64,000 nt of DNA from Metridium senile (taxonomy: Eukaryota > Cnidaria > Anthozoa > Actiniaria > Metridiidae): positions 15,915,710 through 15,979,709 of the forward strand of contig OX459097.1 of NCBI GenBank assembly GCA_949775045.1, in the 5' to 3' direction. The position numbers were made by a program, and so were the translations under genes. Numbering within the stretch: position 1 is the first letter of the stretch; every line of letters starts with the position of its first letter. Shown here in pieces: positions 1 to 11,039 of the stretch. The notes beneath the pieces were generated by a model. That model made no database searches and was not told the origin of the DNA. It worked only from the letters and a program-made list of their open reading frames with translations.

Positions 1-282
1 CAAATACGTGACGAAAGAATAACATGTGAATAACAATGTCAACATGTAAACGAGCTAGCCAGTTCTAAGCCGAGTACGAACATTTTCTTATGCTATATTT
101 ACAGCGGCTAACTAGTACAGACTTATAAGATTTTTTATTATCTTTAAAATGAAATCAATATCAAAACTTTAACGTACATACAATACAAAGTAGGAACTTA
201 AATGATTTAAACTATATAAAATTATTAAACTAACATTTTTTACGGTATTTTAATATTACCTATCGTTTACTAAACAATTAAA

Positions 283-768
283 ATATGATCGATCAAATCA
301 TAGTTAATAGAGGGAACTATCAAATCTAGCTATATCTAAATGGAACTTGAACTAGCGAGTAAACTAGTATAGTCTGCGTCGGTGTTTGATATACACCTAA
401 TCCAAAACACGTTGTCGGGTCCGCCGCACAGTCCTCGCGCCAAGACCGTGAAGGAAACCACAGTGAATATTTTGATGAGAGTGAAAATACAAGAAAATAA
501 AAGTAGGCACAACACTATTTCGTTGAAAAAAGTACCACACTAGATTGTGAACAAGCAAATAAATTAGTTAATGATTAGATATAACCAATATCTTTCACAG
601 TCTTGGCGCGAGGACTGTGCGGCGGACCAGACAACGTTTTTTGGATTAGGTGTAGTATATCAAACACCGACGCAGCCTATACTAGTTTATACTCGCTAGT
701 TTACATTTAGATATAGCTAGATTTGATAGTTCCCTCTATCAACTTAATAATGATTTGATCGATCATAT
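283..768. repeat. Foldback element with a nested MITE-like inner repeat
   Basis: The sequence from 283 to about 450 returns as its reverse complement from about 598 to 768, giving arms of roughly 170 bp around a loop of about 150 bp. Outer tips read ATATGATCGATCAAATCA and its complement. Inside the arms lies a second terminal motif, ATACACCTAATCCAAAA (about 390 and 650), which also occurs on other small elements in this window (1.9, 8.0, 26.9, 33.0 and 53.1 kb). This suggests a MITE inside a larger palindrome. No coding capacity was seen. Confidence 0.8.
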
Positions 769-836
769 AATCGATAATCCGCATAATTTAATCGTTCTAA
801 AGTGTTTTGGTTTGATAAAGTCAGCCGGTATCTTAC

Positions 837-926
837 TTGTTTCTTTTCTTTTTCCTTTTCATTGTTGGCTGTGTTTGCGGTGTAAACAATTAACAACAAT
901 ATTACAAGTATTATAAATGATTTCAT
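837..926 (-). CDS. Candidate first coding exon with a signal peptide
   Basis: Read on the minus strand, an ATG at 926 opens a 30-codon stretch: MKSF, a hydrophobic core rich in I, L and V, then TANTA and a charged tail rich in K and E. This looks like a cleavable signal peptide followed by the start of a mature secreted or luminal protein. The frame meets a strong donor (CAA|GTAAGA) with the GT at 836-835, in phase 0. The rest of the gene would lie to the left, toward or beyond position 1, and I could not find the next exon. Position 768, the edge of a foldback, falls in the presumed intron. I do not recognise the product; a chance ORF is possible. Confidence 0.35.
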
Positions 927-1626
927 AGCAGTCGATAAAACCAGAGTTACAACAGAACGAACAAATTGAAGACCTAACTGAACACGCGTGCTAGCCTGTC
1001 ATGTATGAGCGAGTATTCTTTGTTATGGCGATTCACCAGGTTATTTCATACGACCGATTAAATGCCCAGGTAAAGTGTTTTGCAACACCGACCGAAACAA
1101 TTCACTAAACAGTCTGAACACATGCATATAGATTCATCGTTAGTCAAAAAGGCATAAAATCGGCACATTAACTGCTTAATTCTGTGAAAAGTAGTATTTT
1201 ATTCGATTTATAAATATCTACCGTTGCGATAAGTGTAGTTTACCGGAAATTAACCGTGTAATTCAACATTGCAATTTTTATTATAATTTCACAACATACT
1301 ATATCATAAGTTTTAACTTGTCTATATCAAAATTCTGATATATGAATACGTTGAAATTAGCATTTTTCTGTTCGTTTGAGGTTTCTTTGATCCAATTAGA
1401 AACCCGTAGACTCAGTAAAGACCATATTAGTCAAAGCTTCATATCAACGTGCAACAATCGATCGATAGAGTCTAGTTGGAAAGCCTGAACTGTTCTCGTT
1501 TTTGTCTTACTTATTTAATGAATATTGACAATATTTATCATATATCATAATAATTTTGTTGTCGTGTTTTTTTTGTTTGTTTTTTGTTTTAATTCTTTAG
1601 TCCTTTCAGTCCAGATTCCATTTTTA

Positions 1627-1752
1627 CTTGGGTTCATTTGCGGGCCATTTCTGGGTTCATTTGCGGGCCTGGGATCATTTGCGGGACGGTTCTGGGTTCA
1701 TTTGCGGGACTGGGATCATTTGCGGGCCTGGGTTCATTTGCGGGCCTGTACA
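1627..1752. repeat. Minisatellite, GGTTCATTTGCGGG core
   Basis: The core GGTTCATTTGCGGG or GGATCATTTGCGGG occurs seven times in tandem with 3-9-bp spacers. The plus-strand ORF across it (1525-1848) encodes only a repetitive FAG/LGS string and is probably not a gene. Confidence 0.8.
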
Positions 1753-1854
1753 GTGCCAGCCTGTCAAAAGGATGGCGTTCTTAAAAAATTAACGGGCCAA
1801 AGTCATTCAAAGTTCGAAGTTCGAATAAATCACACATTCAGTTCATAATACCAA

Positions 1855-1932
1855 CATCCTTTGCAGGCTTCAGGGCGTGGACTGTAGCTTCGGCTGCGAC
1901 AACGATTTTTGAAATAGGTGTATATCAAACAC
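1855..1932 (+). repeat. Solo arm of the element family at 26.9 kb
   Basis: About 78 bp, containing ATCCTTTGCAGGCTTCAG and ending in GAAATAGGTGTATA, match the right arm of the foldback at 26920-27222. Only one arm is present here; the other may have been lost when the neighbouring element at 1935 arrived. Confidence 0.6.
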
Positions 1933-1934
1933 CT

Positions 1935-2746
1935 GGCGTAACCAATTGATAAAAATTGATTATCAAATCGCAATTGATAAGTTTGATAATAATTGATACC
2001 AATTTAGTAATTGAAAATCAATTATTATCAGCAATTGATAACAATTGATACTCACTCGGATTTTGCCAGTTATCAATTGTTATCAATTGAGTAACGTTGT
2101 GTTATCAATTGTTATCAATTGGAATCATTGTCGGCCGTGGTTCTCTCTGGTGTTTCTCTCGGGTTTTACAAAGCATTGAGGTCAAATAAGTTATATATTG
2201 GCTTCTATTCAAACACAACTCAAGAGAACAAGAAACACGGCTGAAGACCGGGCTGTTTAGTCTCGTTCGCAGCCTTTATTAGTTTTGGGATCCCTGTGCT
2301 CCCTCCCCGAGCACATGGATCCTGAAACTAATAACGGCTGCGAAGGAGACTACGGGCTGTTATATCAACAGCTAACAATACTAAAATTGTGGTAAAAGGC
2401 TACCACGATGGTTGTTTTGATGTCAGGTTTACTGTTAAGAAGAAAAGGGGAGAAAAGGGTCCTGCACTTAGAGTAAACGGAAGTATTATAACTAGGGAGT
2501 TGTTATTACTTCTTTAAATCCTTTATTAACACTTTCCTATCGATTTCTTAATTGTCTTTTTTATCAATTTTTATCAATGGATTATCACTTTTTATCAATC
2601 ATTTATCAATTTATATCAATTGGACTCACTCGAATTTTGGCTATCAATTATTATCAATTTTTGATATCAATTGATAATCAGTTATTAAATTGATATCAAT
2701 TTTTATCAATTGATGGCAATTATCATTTTTATCAATTGGTTATGCC
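1935..2746. repeat. Foldback element with TATCAATTG-rich arms
   Basis: The tips are GGCGTAACCAATTGAT and, at the other end, ATCAATTGGTTATGCC. Both arms (about 1935-2120 and 2560-2746) are built from short degenerate copies of ATTGATAA/TTATCAAT. The centre holds its own hairpin (about 2248-2358), where GTTCGCAGCCTTTATTAG pairs with CTAATAACGGCTGCGAAG around a GGATCC-bearing loop. No gene was seen. Confidence 0.75.
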
Positions 2747-2752
2747 GGGTAA

Positions 2753-2924
2753 AACAGGTTCCCATTTAAATCTGTACTGAACAAGCAGAATTACACCAAT
2801 CACAGTATGTTATTTCTGAAGTGAACTTCTCTGATTGGTTGATCTGTGTGTTTAGCACACATCAACAAAATTTGCATAAGTACAAATTTAAATGAGAAAG
2901 TACAGATTTAAATGGGAGCCTGTT
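2753..2924. mobile_element. MITE with AACAGG termini
   Basis: The terminal inverted repeats are AACAGGTTCCCATTTAAATC at the left and GATTTAAATGGGAGCCTGTT at the right. A relative lies at about 52648-52796 and shares the internal GATTGGTTGATCT and GTGTTTAGCACACATC segments. Confidence 0.75.
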
Positions 2925-3380
2925 ATAAATATAATTATAGCAAGTCATGATACACTTGACCGGGTTATGACCGGGAGATGTGGTCCAAAATTTGGAAACT
3001 CACAGATTATCCGGAAGAGTTGAAATGTATGAACATTTCAAAAAGTATTATCCTCCTTGGCTATGGCATCTGCAGAGAACACCCTCCTTGTTCTGCATAA
3101 TTGTTCATATCATACACAGCGTCGTTCATTATTTCCTTAATATTAGAGAATAGAAGGTTTTCTCAAGTAAGCAGCTGACTGTTTGGAAGAGAACACTGCA
3201 TGGAGTCATGCTAGAAGTTTCTGACAAGAAGATATTTGCCTATTTATAATCTCCCACGAAAACAAAACCCATCCTCCCCTCCCCTCCCCTAGAAGCTTAG
3301 TTTGTGTTTGTTTATTTCATTTTGTTTGTTCCAGTCTGTTGCTAATAGTATTGTTATTGTTATGTGCAGCAAATACTTAC

Positions 3381-3486
3381 GATTCTTCCTCAACTTCTCG
3401 AGAAATGAGTTGTCGACATAGTTATCAGGATACTCTTGAACTTCATATAAAACCTTCCTCCATGGCTTTCTTTGGGCCATTTCCAT
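3381..3486 (-). pseudogene. Orphan copy of PIGC coding exon 1
   Basis: The 106-bp coding exon (ATG at 3486, donor GT just below 3381, phase 1) encodes 35 residues beginning [15 protein letters not shown] and containing PDNYVD and FLEKLRKN, as at the N terminus of PIG-C. It differs from the exon at 49546-49651 by a few substitutions, for example Q for E at residue 5. No further PIGC exon was found to its left inside the window (1-3380), so it is probably a stranded duplicate. Its donor and frame are intact, so expression as part of a gene extending beyond the left edge cannot be excluded. Confidence 0.75.
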
Positions 3487-3680
3487 TACTACACGCTCTT
3501 ATATAGACATTGTGTTTCATAACAATCAAATCATTGTGAATAAAATGCTTTGAAAACGGGATAAAATGCTTGTTTTGTGTTAACTAAACGCTGTGAACGC
3601 CATGTTTGAAAGCTTTAGAGGTGGGTTTGGCAACCAAGCCTGATGACGTAACGGGTATTCCACGAATAGAAAGAACCAAA

Positions 3681-3707
3681 ATGGCGGAAGCGAAGGAGAC
3701 TGAATAG
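3681..3707 (+). pseudogene. Degenerate start of the duplicated CARD-type gene
   Basis: The ATG at 3681 corresponds to the start codon of the CARD-HEPN gene at 49842, with the same ATGGCGGAA context. Here the frame stops after eight codons (stop at 3705-3707). The CARD-coding sequence that follows the start at 49.8 kb was not recognised here. Confidence 0.5.
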
Positions 3708-3799
3708 AGCTGATGAAGTTGGATGAGTTTTCATCTGTTCTGCTTAGAAAGAAACTGCACGTACAGAGATAAACAATACTTGCAAACTTCCTTGAAGGG

Positions 3800-4085
3800 A
3801 AAACTGGTAATGTATATACTTAATGTGGTATTTTAAGAATGCAATTGGTTCCATAATCACTGATACGATTGTTGAGATAACCAGGATGGCAGGATCGAGT
3901 GACTATAGCTAGTTATCGCTGCGAATATTAAAATCATTGATCGCAGTGAATGAGTTCAGCGATTGTAGCGATCATATCAATTATATGGAAACCAGAAAAT
4001 CTTATCAGTGGTGATCGTAGTGATTGGACTGTACCACAAAGCTTTGCTTTACTAATTTGAAAGTGTTTTTGTAACGTTGTGTATA
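3800..4085 (+). repeat. Intronic repeat shared three times in the window
   Basis: The stretch after CTGGTAATGTAT matches about 51031-51400 and 55885-56230, including GCGATCATATCAATTATATG and ACTAATTTGAAAGTG. At 55.9 kb it directly follows a splice donor of the CARD-HEPN gene, so it looks like duplicated intron sequence. Confidence 0.7.
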
Positions 4086-4198
4086 CCTCGGCGACTATAG
4101 TCAATCGAACAAAATCGAGTGTTCTGACAGATAATCGAACGCAATCGAACGCAATCATATGATTGGACTCGATTGCATTCGGTACTCAAGGGTGTTAA

Positions 4199-6084
4199 GG
4201 CCTGGGTCAGACGCCATTTTAGCCAAAATCACTAATTCTAATTTTTCAACCGTTGCTTTAAAAATGTTGTCATGTAACTTGACCAAAGGATGACTTCATC
4301 TGAACAATGGGGATATATATGGATATTTGTAAAAAAATAGTCTGGTCACGTGACCTTTTTTGCCAAATATCTCCTAAAGAACCAATGATGGACAACCAAT
4401 CTAAGCCTACGTCGAAAGCTATTTATGAAAGTCCTCTAATGACATAGTTTTAATCGTTTTAATTTGTTTCTCTATTCACCCCATTTTGCATTGAATATTT
4501 GATAAATACTAAACCTCATGTATGGTCACGTGACCACCCAAATGCCATTCAACAAGCAAAAATTGCAAAAACTCATTAAAACTAATCATTTGGTCAAGTT
4601 ACATGAGAACATTTTTAAAGCAACGGTTGAAAAATTAGAATTAGTGATTTTGGCTAGCATGTAGATATTTTGTCTGCGCATGCGTTTGTTTTGATGCTAA
4701 AATTCCTTTTCACGTCGAATGAAAGAATTTTATGCTGACATGGAACATTTAGTTTGCAATCTCATCTTGCACAACTATGTTCAACAACCGAATTACTGAG
4801 ATATCAAATGTTGACCGTCTACTAGTGCGCTGTAGTTAATTATTTCAATCGAACAAACTCCGGATGGAAAAATATCACACGTCAAAGTCTGACAAAAGTG
4901 AAAAGAAAGACCAGAACTGCGTACTTGCAAGTAGCATGTTGGACGATAATCCAATGTGCAGGTCAAAACTTTTAGTAGAAGTTATAACCAATACTCTACT
5001 TTGTGCATTGCATTATATTAGGAGATATTAGACGCCTTAGATCGTCAAGTAAACCGCCGTGTTGATGTCAATATCAGCAATATCGAGTGCGAAATCCTTA
5101 GAATTCATCATAGAATTTTTATATCTTAAACATCGTGCCCCAAAAAAACGTTTAAAGAAATTGCCATTTCCATGTTTACTTCTCGCAAAACTGAATTATT
5201 TTGGAAGAAACTTGTTGTCCCTGGATATGATTTCAAGCAATGTTTACAACATGGTTTAGGCCCGGTTTCACTGTGATAAATATGACGAACTTCAACAACC
5301 TGTATTTTATAATCTAAAAGATTTATTTAGAATGTAATTATATATTTCGATTTTATGGGAGCCATTAAGGTTTTTGCCTATAAAGCCAACTTTAATTCTT
5401 AATTCAAGAATAAAAAATAGATCGCTAAAATTTGCATGTTGTTTTGAGCGAAAATATGCATAAAACCACGTACACAAAATCGCTTTGGATCACATTGCGG
5501 GACCAAAAGTTACTACCTAAAAAGCTTAGTTTTGCAAAATATAAACATGTAAAAAGCTATTTCTGAAGTAAATTCGCTGGGGCACGATGTTTAAGATATA
5601 AAAATTCTAAGATGAATTCTAAGGATTTCGCACGCACTCGAGGTAATCAAGGCAGTTTTTTTGACGATCGAGGTTGTCTAATATCTCCCAATATGATTAA
5701 ATACAAACAGTATCGTGTTGGTAATGACTTATACTGTTATGTTTACCTAATAGATTAAATTAGCGCCCAAACTTGTATTCGAAAGTTCGAAGTTCTGGTC
5801 CTTTTATCCACTTTTGTCAGACTTTGACGTGTGATATTTTTCCATCCGGAGTTTGTTCGATTGAAATAATTAACTACAGCGCACTAGTAGACGGTCAACA
5901 TTTGATATCTCAGTAATTCGGTTGTTGAACATAGTTGTGCAAGATGAGATTGCAAACTAAATGTTCCATGTCAGCATAAAATTCTTTCATTCGACGTGAA
6001 AAGGAATTTTAGCATCAAAACAAACGCATGCGCAGACAAAATATCTACATGCTATTTTGGCTAAAATGGCGTCTGACCCAGGCC
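4199..6084. mobile_element. TTAA-flanked foldback element, about 1.9 kb
   Basis: TTAA lies at 4195-4198 and 6085-6088. The tips are GGCCTGGGTCAGACGCC and its complement. The arms pair over hundreds of bases (for example 4660-4910 with 5805-6050, and 5075-5150 with 5575-5650). The left arm carries a nested palindromic MITE (about 4230-4655) that is missing from the right arm. No transposase was seen. Flanking bases outside the TTAA (TACTCAAGGGTG and CACCCTTGAGTA) are also complementary, so the true palindrome may be longer or the target was palindromic. Confidence 0.8.
4230..4655. mobile_element. MITE nested in the left arm of the 4.2-6.1 kb foldback
   Basis: The inverted ends are AAAATCACTAATTCTAATTT and AAATTAGAATTAGTGATTTT, with about 75 bp of arm each. 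The matching place in the right arm (about 6048-6066) has no insert, so that arm serves as the empty site. Confidence 0.7.
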
Positions 6085-6204
6085 TTAACACCCTTGAGTA
6101 GTGGAACGAAATCGAATTCACAAAAGTTTTTGAGAAATTTGATTGCAATTTCGAACATTCGATTGCGTTCGATTGTAAGGAAACACCCCGAAATAAATAA
6201 ATAA

Positions 6205-6955
6205 TTAGTAATACCATGATCACCTTGGATTCTTTTGTCTTCCGAGGGGTTTACAAACCCGAATTTTCCTCATGCATACAACATGAGGGAAATTTAGAAG
6301 ACAAAGAAATCCTTTGTCTTTTACTAAATTTCCCTCTATTTAATTTATGCAAGGGAAATTTAGTAAAAGACAAAGGATTTCTTTGTCCTCTAAATTTCCC
6401 TCATGTTGTATGCATGAGGAAAATGTAGGAGACTATCCCTCAATGGTCCCTCATTAAAACAATCATCAAGACCATTCCTGGGTCGCTTCGACCCAGTTGA
6501 AAATTCTAAAAATAAAGGACCCTTTACTACACACAAGTCCACACTCTAACACTTGTGGGACTCATTAAGTAGCTATGCGCATGGGTTGACTACATGTAAG
6601 TATGTACATTGAAGTATAGTATGTCATGCGTGTTTAAGCAAAATAAACTATAATGAATGCAGGGTGGTATAATTTGGCATTGTCTCATTTAACAAAAGCA
6701 ACTATTTCTAACTGAGTATGCCGAAAATCAAAAGCTTTGTAAAAGTTAATAATTTATGCTTCTATGAAAACTAACATGTATTTCCTTATTTCCTCAGTGA
6801 TCATGGTATTACAAAGTAATACCATGGCACTCGGGAAATTAGTGATTAAATTTCCCCGAATACCTTGTGAAAGTCCACAAATTTTCCCTCGGTATTTCGG
6901 GGAAATTTAATCACTAATTTCCCTTGAGCCATGGTATTACTTGTAAGTATTTAGA
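6205..6955. repeat. Two adjacent hairpins with related GTAATACCATG tips
   Basis: At 6258-6435 a palindrome pairs CATGCATACAACATGAGGG with its complement and carries AAAGACAAAGGA-type arms. At about 6815-6950 a second palindrome pairs TAGTGATTAAATTTCCCC with its complement. GTAATACCATG(A/G) or its complement marks the outer ends of both (about 6209, 6805, 6815 and 6945), so this may be one composite element. No gene was seen here, nor in the AT-rich DNA up to 7.3 kb. Confidence 0.6.
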
Positions 6956-8025
6956 TAAAAAAAAAGATTGGAGGTAAAATTTTTGTACACATTAGTAGAT
7001 TAATATTAATTTTCCTTTATTTAGCAAGATATAACCTGATAATGTAAATTGACACTTCGATCACCTGACAAAAATAAATAAATATATAAAATATAACCAA
7101 AACTTCAATTTCTTTACTGCCAAAAAATAATATAACTTACTGTTTTGATAAATAAAGCATGTGCACTGAAATGATTTTTAAACACAGAACAGACAAATTA
7201 CTATCTTGTTTTGGTTGTTTTACAGGGGCAATTTTTTTTAAACAAAAGTAAAATAAAACAAAAAATATAAACTAAAAAGTCACTAAAAGAATACTGTTTT
7301 ATTATCATAATTTATATATATTACTGTGAATTTACGTTTATTCGTATGTTACTCAATTGCAATCAACCATTCTTCGATTGTTCAGAAATCGAATGCAATC
7401 ATCGAATTCACAATTTTTTTGGTGTTCGAGTGCTGAATGCACGATTGTATTCGATTTCCGAATCTTTCTATTGACTACACCTGGTGTGTAGCAGTAAACA
7501 GCAAGCCGTTTTACTTTTATACTGTGCACCATAGTGACTTATGGGAAGTGCTTATAAAGATAATTTAACACAGAGAAAAAATTTCTTGCAGGAGAAAGCA
7601 AAATTTGAAACCTTTATGACTGTGTAAAAACAGTAAAAAAATACTGAACTTTCTGTTTTCTGATTGATCTAGCCCTCAGCAAGCTATACTATAGGCATTT
7701 CTGACAAGTGCATCCTCGGGAACCCAGGGGTAATCTTCTGTCGCTCATTTCTCGCTTCCAGAAAAAATACCCCTGGGAACGTAGTCTGTTGAAGTTTGTT
7801 AGGCATTTCTGACAAGTGATACTGCACTGGCCACTTTTTCCGGTAATCATATCGATCTTGGCGATTATATGAAACCAGGCTTTAAAGTGCAAAAATTTAT
7901 ACTCCACCCGGATCGACCAATTTCTCTAACTGGTGTAATAACCAATCACATACCAAAATTTAGTTGATTTTTTATAATCAGCCAATGAGATAGGAAATTG
8001 ATTTTTGAATTAATATACACCTACT
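6956..8025. other. Gene-poor AT-rich stretch
   Basis: No supported gene was seen. There is a short hairpin at about 7716-7785, where ACCCAGGGGTA pairs with TACCCCTGGGA. A run of degenerate GAATGCAATCGA motifs lies near 7365-7475, resembling the DNA that flanks the foldback at 4.1 and 6.1 kb. Confidence 0.4.
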
Positions 8026-8679
8026 TGCAAGAACGTTGTCATACAAAAAAAAGAAATGTATTTAGCATTGTTTACCATCTAGCGCATAGGCATATTGGAA
8101 TTTATGTAAGTTATTGTTACTCTAGGGAGTTACGGTTCAGTTAATAGACGCTAATATATAAGGGTTGAAGTTGCATAATAAGTCATTCGCGTTCAACGGC
8201 CTTGTTGCGTCGTGCAAATTTTAAAATAAATAAATAAATGTAAGGGGGATAAGATAGATAATAGAAACTACGAAGGTGGCCTTAACAGGAAAACAAGCAG
8301 GTTATTATGTTAATCATTTTAATTGGCTATCCTGCATCACAACTCTTGTAATATCTTGAATTTTGCACCACTATATTATTTACATTCGCTTGAACTAGTA
8401 TGTTATCTAGTCGTTTAATAATATTAACCAATGTGTGAAATATAATGTTACTAGGATACAGAGTTCAATAAAGCACGCACGCGCCGTCGTGTGGACACTC
8501 TCCTAAAGTCTGTGTAGTATTAAATGATAAATGATTTATATTCGGTTGAGCGAGTGAGCGAATTAGAATATAACATTATTTTGTATTTAGTGTGTGTAGG
8601 AATAAATTAAAAGAACAAAATAAAAAGTTCAGCTCCAGTGATCATCTTTTGTACTTTTAATTTATTCCTAATCCACTAA
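8026..8679. repeat. Fragmented MITE related to the one at 33.0 kb
   Basis: TACACCTACTTGCAAGAAC at about 8026 matches the terminal repeat of the element at 33018-33213. The inner hairpin of that family (GGAATAAATTAAAAG paired with CTTTTAATTTATTCC) appears at about 8600-8671. The 500 bp between them are unrelated, so the element seems to be split. No gene was seen. Confidence 0.5.
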
Positions 8680-8876
8680 GGCCTCGTCTACACGAATCCG
8701 ATCCGGCTGAAACCGCATAGAAATATTTGCGTCCACACGAATCCGCGTATCCGGAGGATTCAAGTAACAGTATGCGGTTTTGGTGACCGGATTCAATGGA
8801 TTCGTGTGGACGATAGGCCGATTCGCATCAAAAAGTATGCGGTTTCAAAAGTATCCGGATCCGTGTAAACGGGGCC
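8680..8876. mobile_element. MITE with GGCC termini and a TAA target duplication
   Basis: The inverted ends are GGCCTCGTCTACACGAATCC and GGATCCGTGTAAACGGGGCC, flanked on both sides by TAA (8677-8679 and 8877-8879). The internal arms repeat CCGGATTC/GAATCCGG. A 3-bp TWA duplication is typical of PIF/Harbinger elements; that assignment is inference. Confidence 0.75.
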
Positions 8877-9506
8877 TAAACTTAACAAATATTCATATAC
8901 CTTATACCTCGAGGTACATGGACATGCCATATATCATCCCTCTGCTTTGTCTTGGGTTGATATATCTCATATCCACCTTGGTAACAATATATAACCTTTA
9001 CTTAACTTTGTGAAAGTCTTCCAAATTATAATGTCCGCACTAGCTGTAGAGCTTCTTTAAAACAATCTATTTTTTTCATGATGGATTATTTTACTATCAG
9101 TACAAGGAATTATGCTTTATGACTTTTCTTTTTTATTCGGATTTTAAAATCTCTCTCGTGAGTAGTTGAGGCTAATAATTTCACAATAGAAAGTAGGCAA
9201 AGCATTTTGGTCTGGGTAGCATATGTGGACATACTCAATAGCGCAAATCCCCCAAATCCCTCAGCCATTTTTTTGGTGCTGGATATTTTTGGCGCTATTT
9301 TTGGTCCTATTTTCAAATAGTATTTCACTGTGTTTCACAGATATAGTGTTTGCATTTTAAACTTGTGAAAAAAATTGAAATTAATAGTACTTTAATATTA
9401 GTACTAATCAGTTAACAGCAAACATTTTGTATAAATTACCCAGGGGGGAGGGGTGGACTTGGAGGTAAAAGTACCAGGTATTTCAACCTTTATATTTATC
9501 TGTTAA

Positions 9507-10098
9507 GGTGACTGGCTACTTTTGAACGCTTCTGAACGTTCGATTCGAGCCCACGATGTGCGCGCGCACAAAAACCGCTGAAAAAAATACAAAATTTTAT
9601 TAAGGAACCATACACGTTTTGAGCTTTAACAGGGCAAAATTTTGCGCGGGACTCTATACTTTCTTTATGCTTAGTTGAAAGAACCTAATAAAATCTACGT
9701 TATATCAAAATGTTTCAAAAAGTTGATTTTTCTAACGTACAAAAAATCGATTATCGTATTTTTTTTTTGGCCGACTTCATGCGAGTTTTGAAAGCACTGA
9801 AAGGACAAAATATGACAGATCAAGGTATTTCTTTGCCTGTTATTAAAAACCATCCATTTGTATTTTAGAATGATTCATTACCCGGCATTTGTGCTTGATA
9901 TAGTATGAAAACAACTATTTTCTTGAGTTGTGATTTCCAAATCTCGCGCGTAGGCATCCATTAAATGCTTATTATCTCGAAAACAAGCTCGGAACACCCC
10001 ATTTTTCTTTTCACATTTGTAATCATCATTAAATTTCACATTAATAAATCGTAGTTTAAAGAAAAGTTTAACATTATTTCCAAAAGTAGCCAGTCATC
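9507..10098. mobile_element. Non-autonomous TTAA-flanked element, 592 bp
   Basis: TTAA at 9503-9506 and 10099-10102 flanks inverted ends GGTGACTGGCTACTTTTG and CAAAAGTAGCCAGTCATC. The interior has no transposase. The TTAA duplication fits piggyBac- or Kolobok-type transposition. Confidence 0.8.
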
Positions 10099-10365
10099 TT
10101 AAGGCATTAAAAAAAGAAAAACCTGTTGCTTTGCACACGTTTTTCTAAGGCCCTATGTGCCACTTAGATATCGTTTAGGGGTTAAAAAGTCACCCTTTTT
10201 CAAGGACTTTCTGTATCTTTTAGGGGTGTTTCCAACAAGCATGCCCGATACTTTTGAGTTCTTCTGGATTAATGTACCACCTTTTAGTATAAATTGTTGT
10301 TCACAGTTTTAATGTAAGTAGTTTACCCATTCAAGTCAAGTCCATTTGCATTATAGCATCATATA

Positions 10366-10497
10366 CTACTAGTACCAGAATGCTTTGCCTACTTTCTTTT
10401 GTTAAATGATTAGTGTCAATTGTTCTAGTATTCTCAAGAGGGAATAAAAATATGAATAAGAAAGAAAGTTCGTAAAGCATTCTGATACTGGTAGTAC
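10366..10497. repeat. Imperfect inverted repeat
   Basis: TACTAGTACCAGAATGCTTTG pairs imperfectly with GTAAAGCATTCTGATACTGG at the other end. It is probably a decayed MITE. Confidence 0.45.
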
Positions 10498-10551
10498 AAT
10501 GACGTCATTTTGCAAATGGCCTATTGTTTGTTATTTTTTTATAGACCTCGC

Positions 10552-10761
10552 ATACTGCTTACCATTTATGCAAAGGGGAAACTGCTGACCGAGAGACTGA
10601 AAGGGGCCATGGCTTCAGCATGGTCAGCTGGGAGTGCTTATTTCTTACATCGATATAACGATGATCAAAAGATGGTGATACGAATGGCTCTTGTGGTAAC
10701 TGTTACAACAGTTTCAGCTATTCTACAGCTTGCTGAATCAATGAATGCTGAATGTGAAAAT
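10552..10761 (+). CDS. Unrecognised exon-like ORF
   Basis: An acceptor-like TTTTTTTATAG precedes an open frame that reads through RPRILLTIYAKGK, TERLKGAM and AWSAGSAYFLHRY, then a stretch rich in V, T and A. The segment looks protein-like, with amphipathic and hydrophobic helices, and may end at AAAATG|GTTTTA near 10761, although that donor is weak. I do not recognise the family. It lies between the duplicated promoter at 3.5 kb and the ROCO exons at 14.5 kb on the same strand, so it could be an upstream exon of that gene, but phase could not be linked. Confidence 0.25.
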
Positions 10762-11039
10762 GGTTTTACTCCATTGGTAGGACGAGGTAGGACTGGGTAT
10801 AAGGAAGACAGGGTTTCCCAGATCTGGTTCGAATCAAACTTTGTCGTAGATACGATATCTCGTTTTCTTGACATCTAATTGGCAATATATCCATGTCGAA
10901 GAATTCGAAGGACCTAAAAAGCTTCTACTGCTAATTTACGGCTATCCAAGCAAGAAAACAACGACGATAAACGATATTAAAAAACGTAAACATTACTCAT
11001 CTTTGATGGTTATCGGACAAAGTTGCGCATGCTCATACA

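Larger units (their letters stand above)
3050..3712. repeat. Segmental duplication (copy 1) of the PIGC exon 1 / promoter region
   Basis: This stretch aligns collinearly, with few differences, to about 49240-49860. The shared part runs from CCCTCCTTGTTCTGCATAAT through a C-rich tract, PIGC exon 1 and the short promoter to ACCAAAATGGCGGAA. The copies differ in length at the CCCCT tract and by scattered substitutions. The copy at 49 kb is attached to a complete PIGC gene; this one is not. Confidence 0.9.

Noticed and set aside
1525..1848. 107-codon plus-strand ORF with FAG/LGS repeats
   Set aside because: Open only because of the minisatellite at 1627-1752; low-complexity protein.
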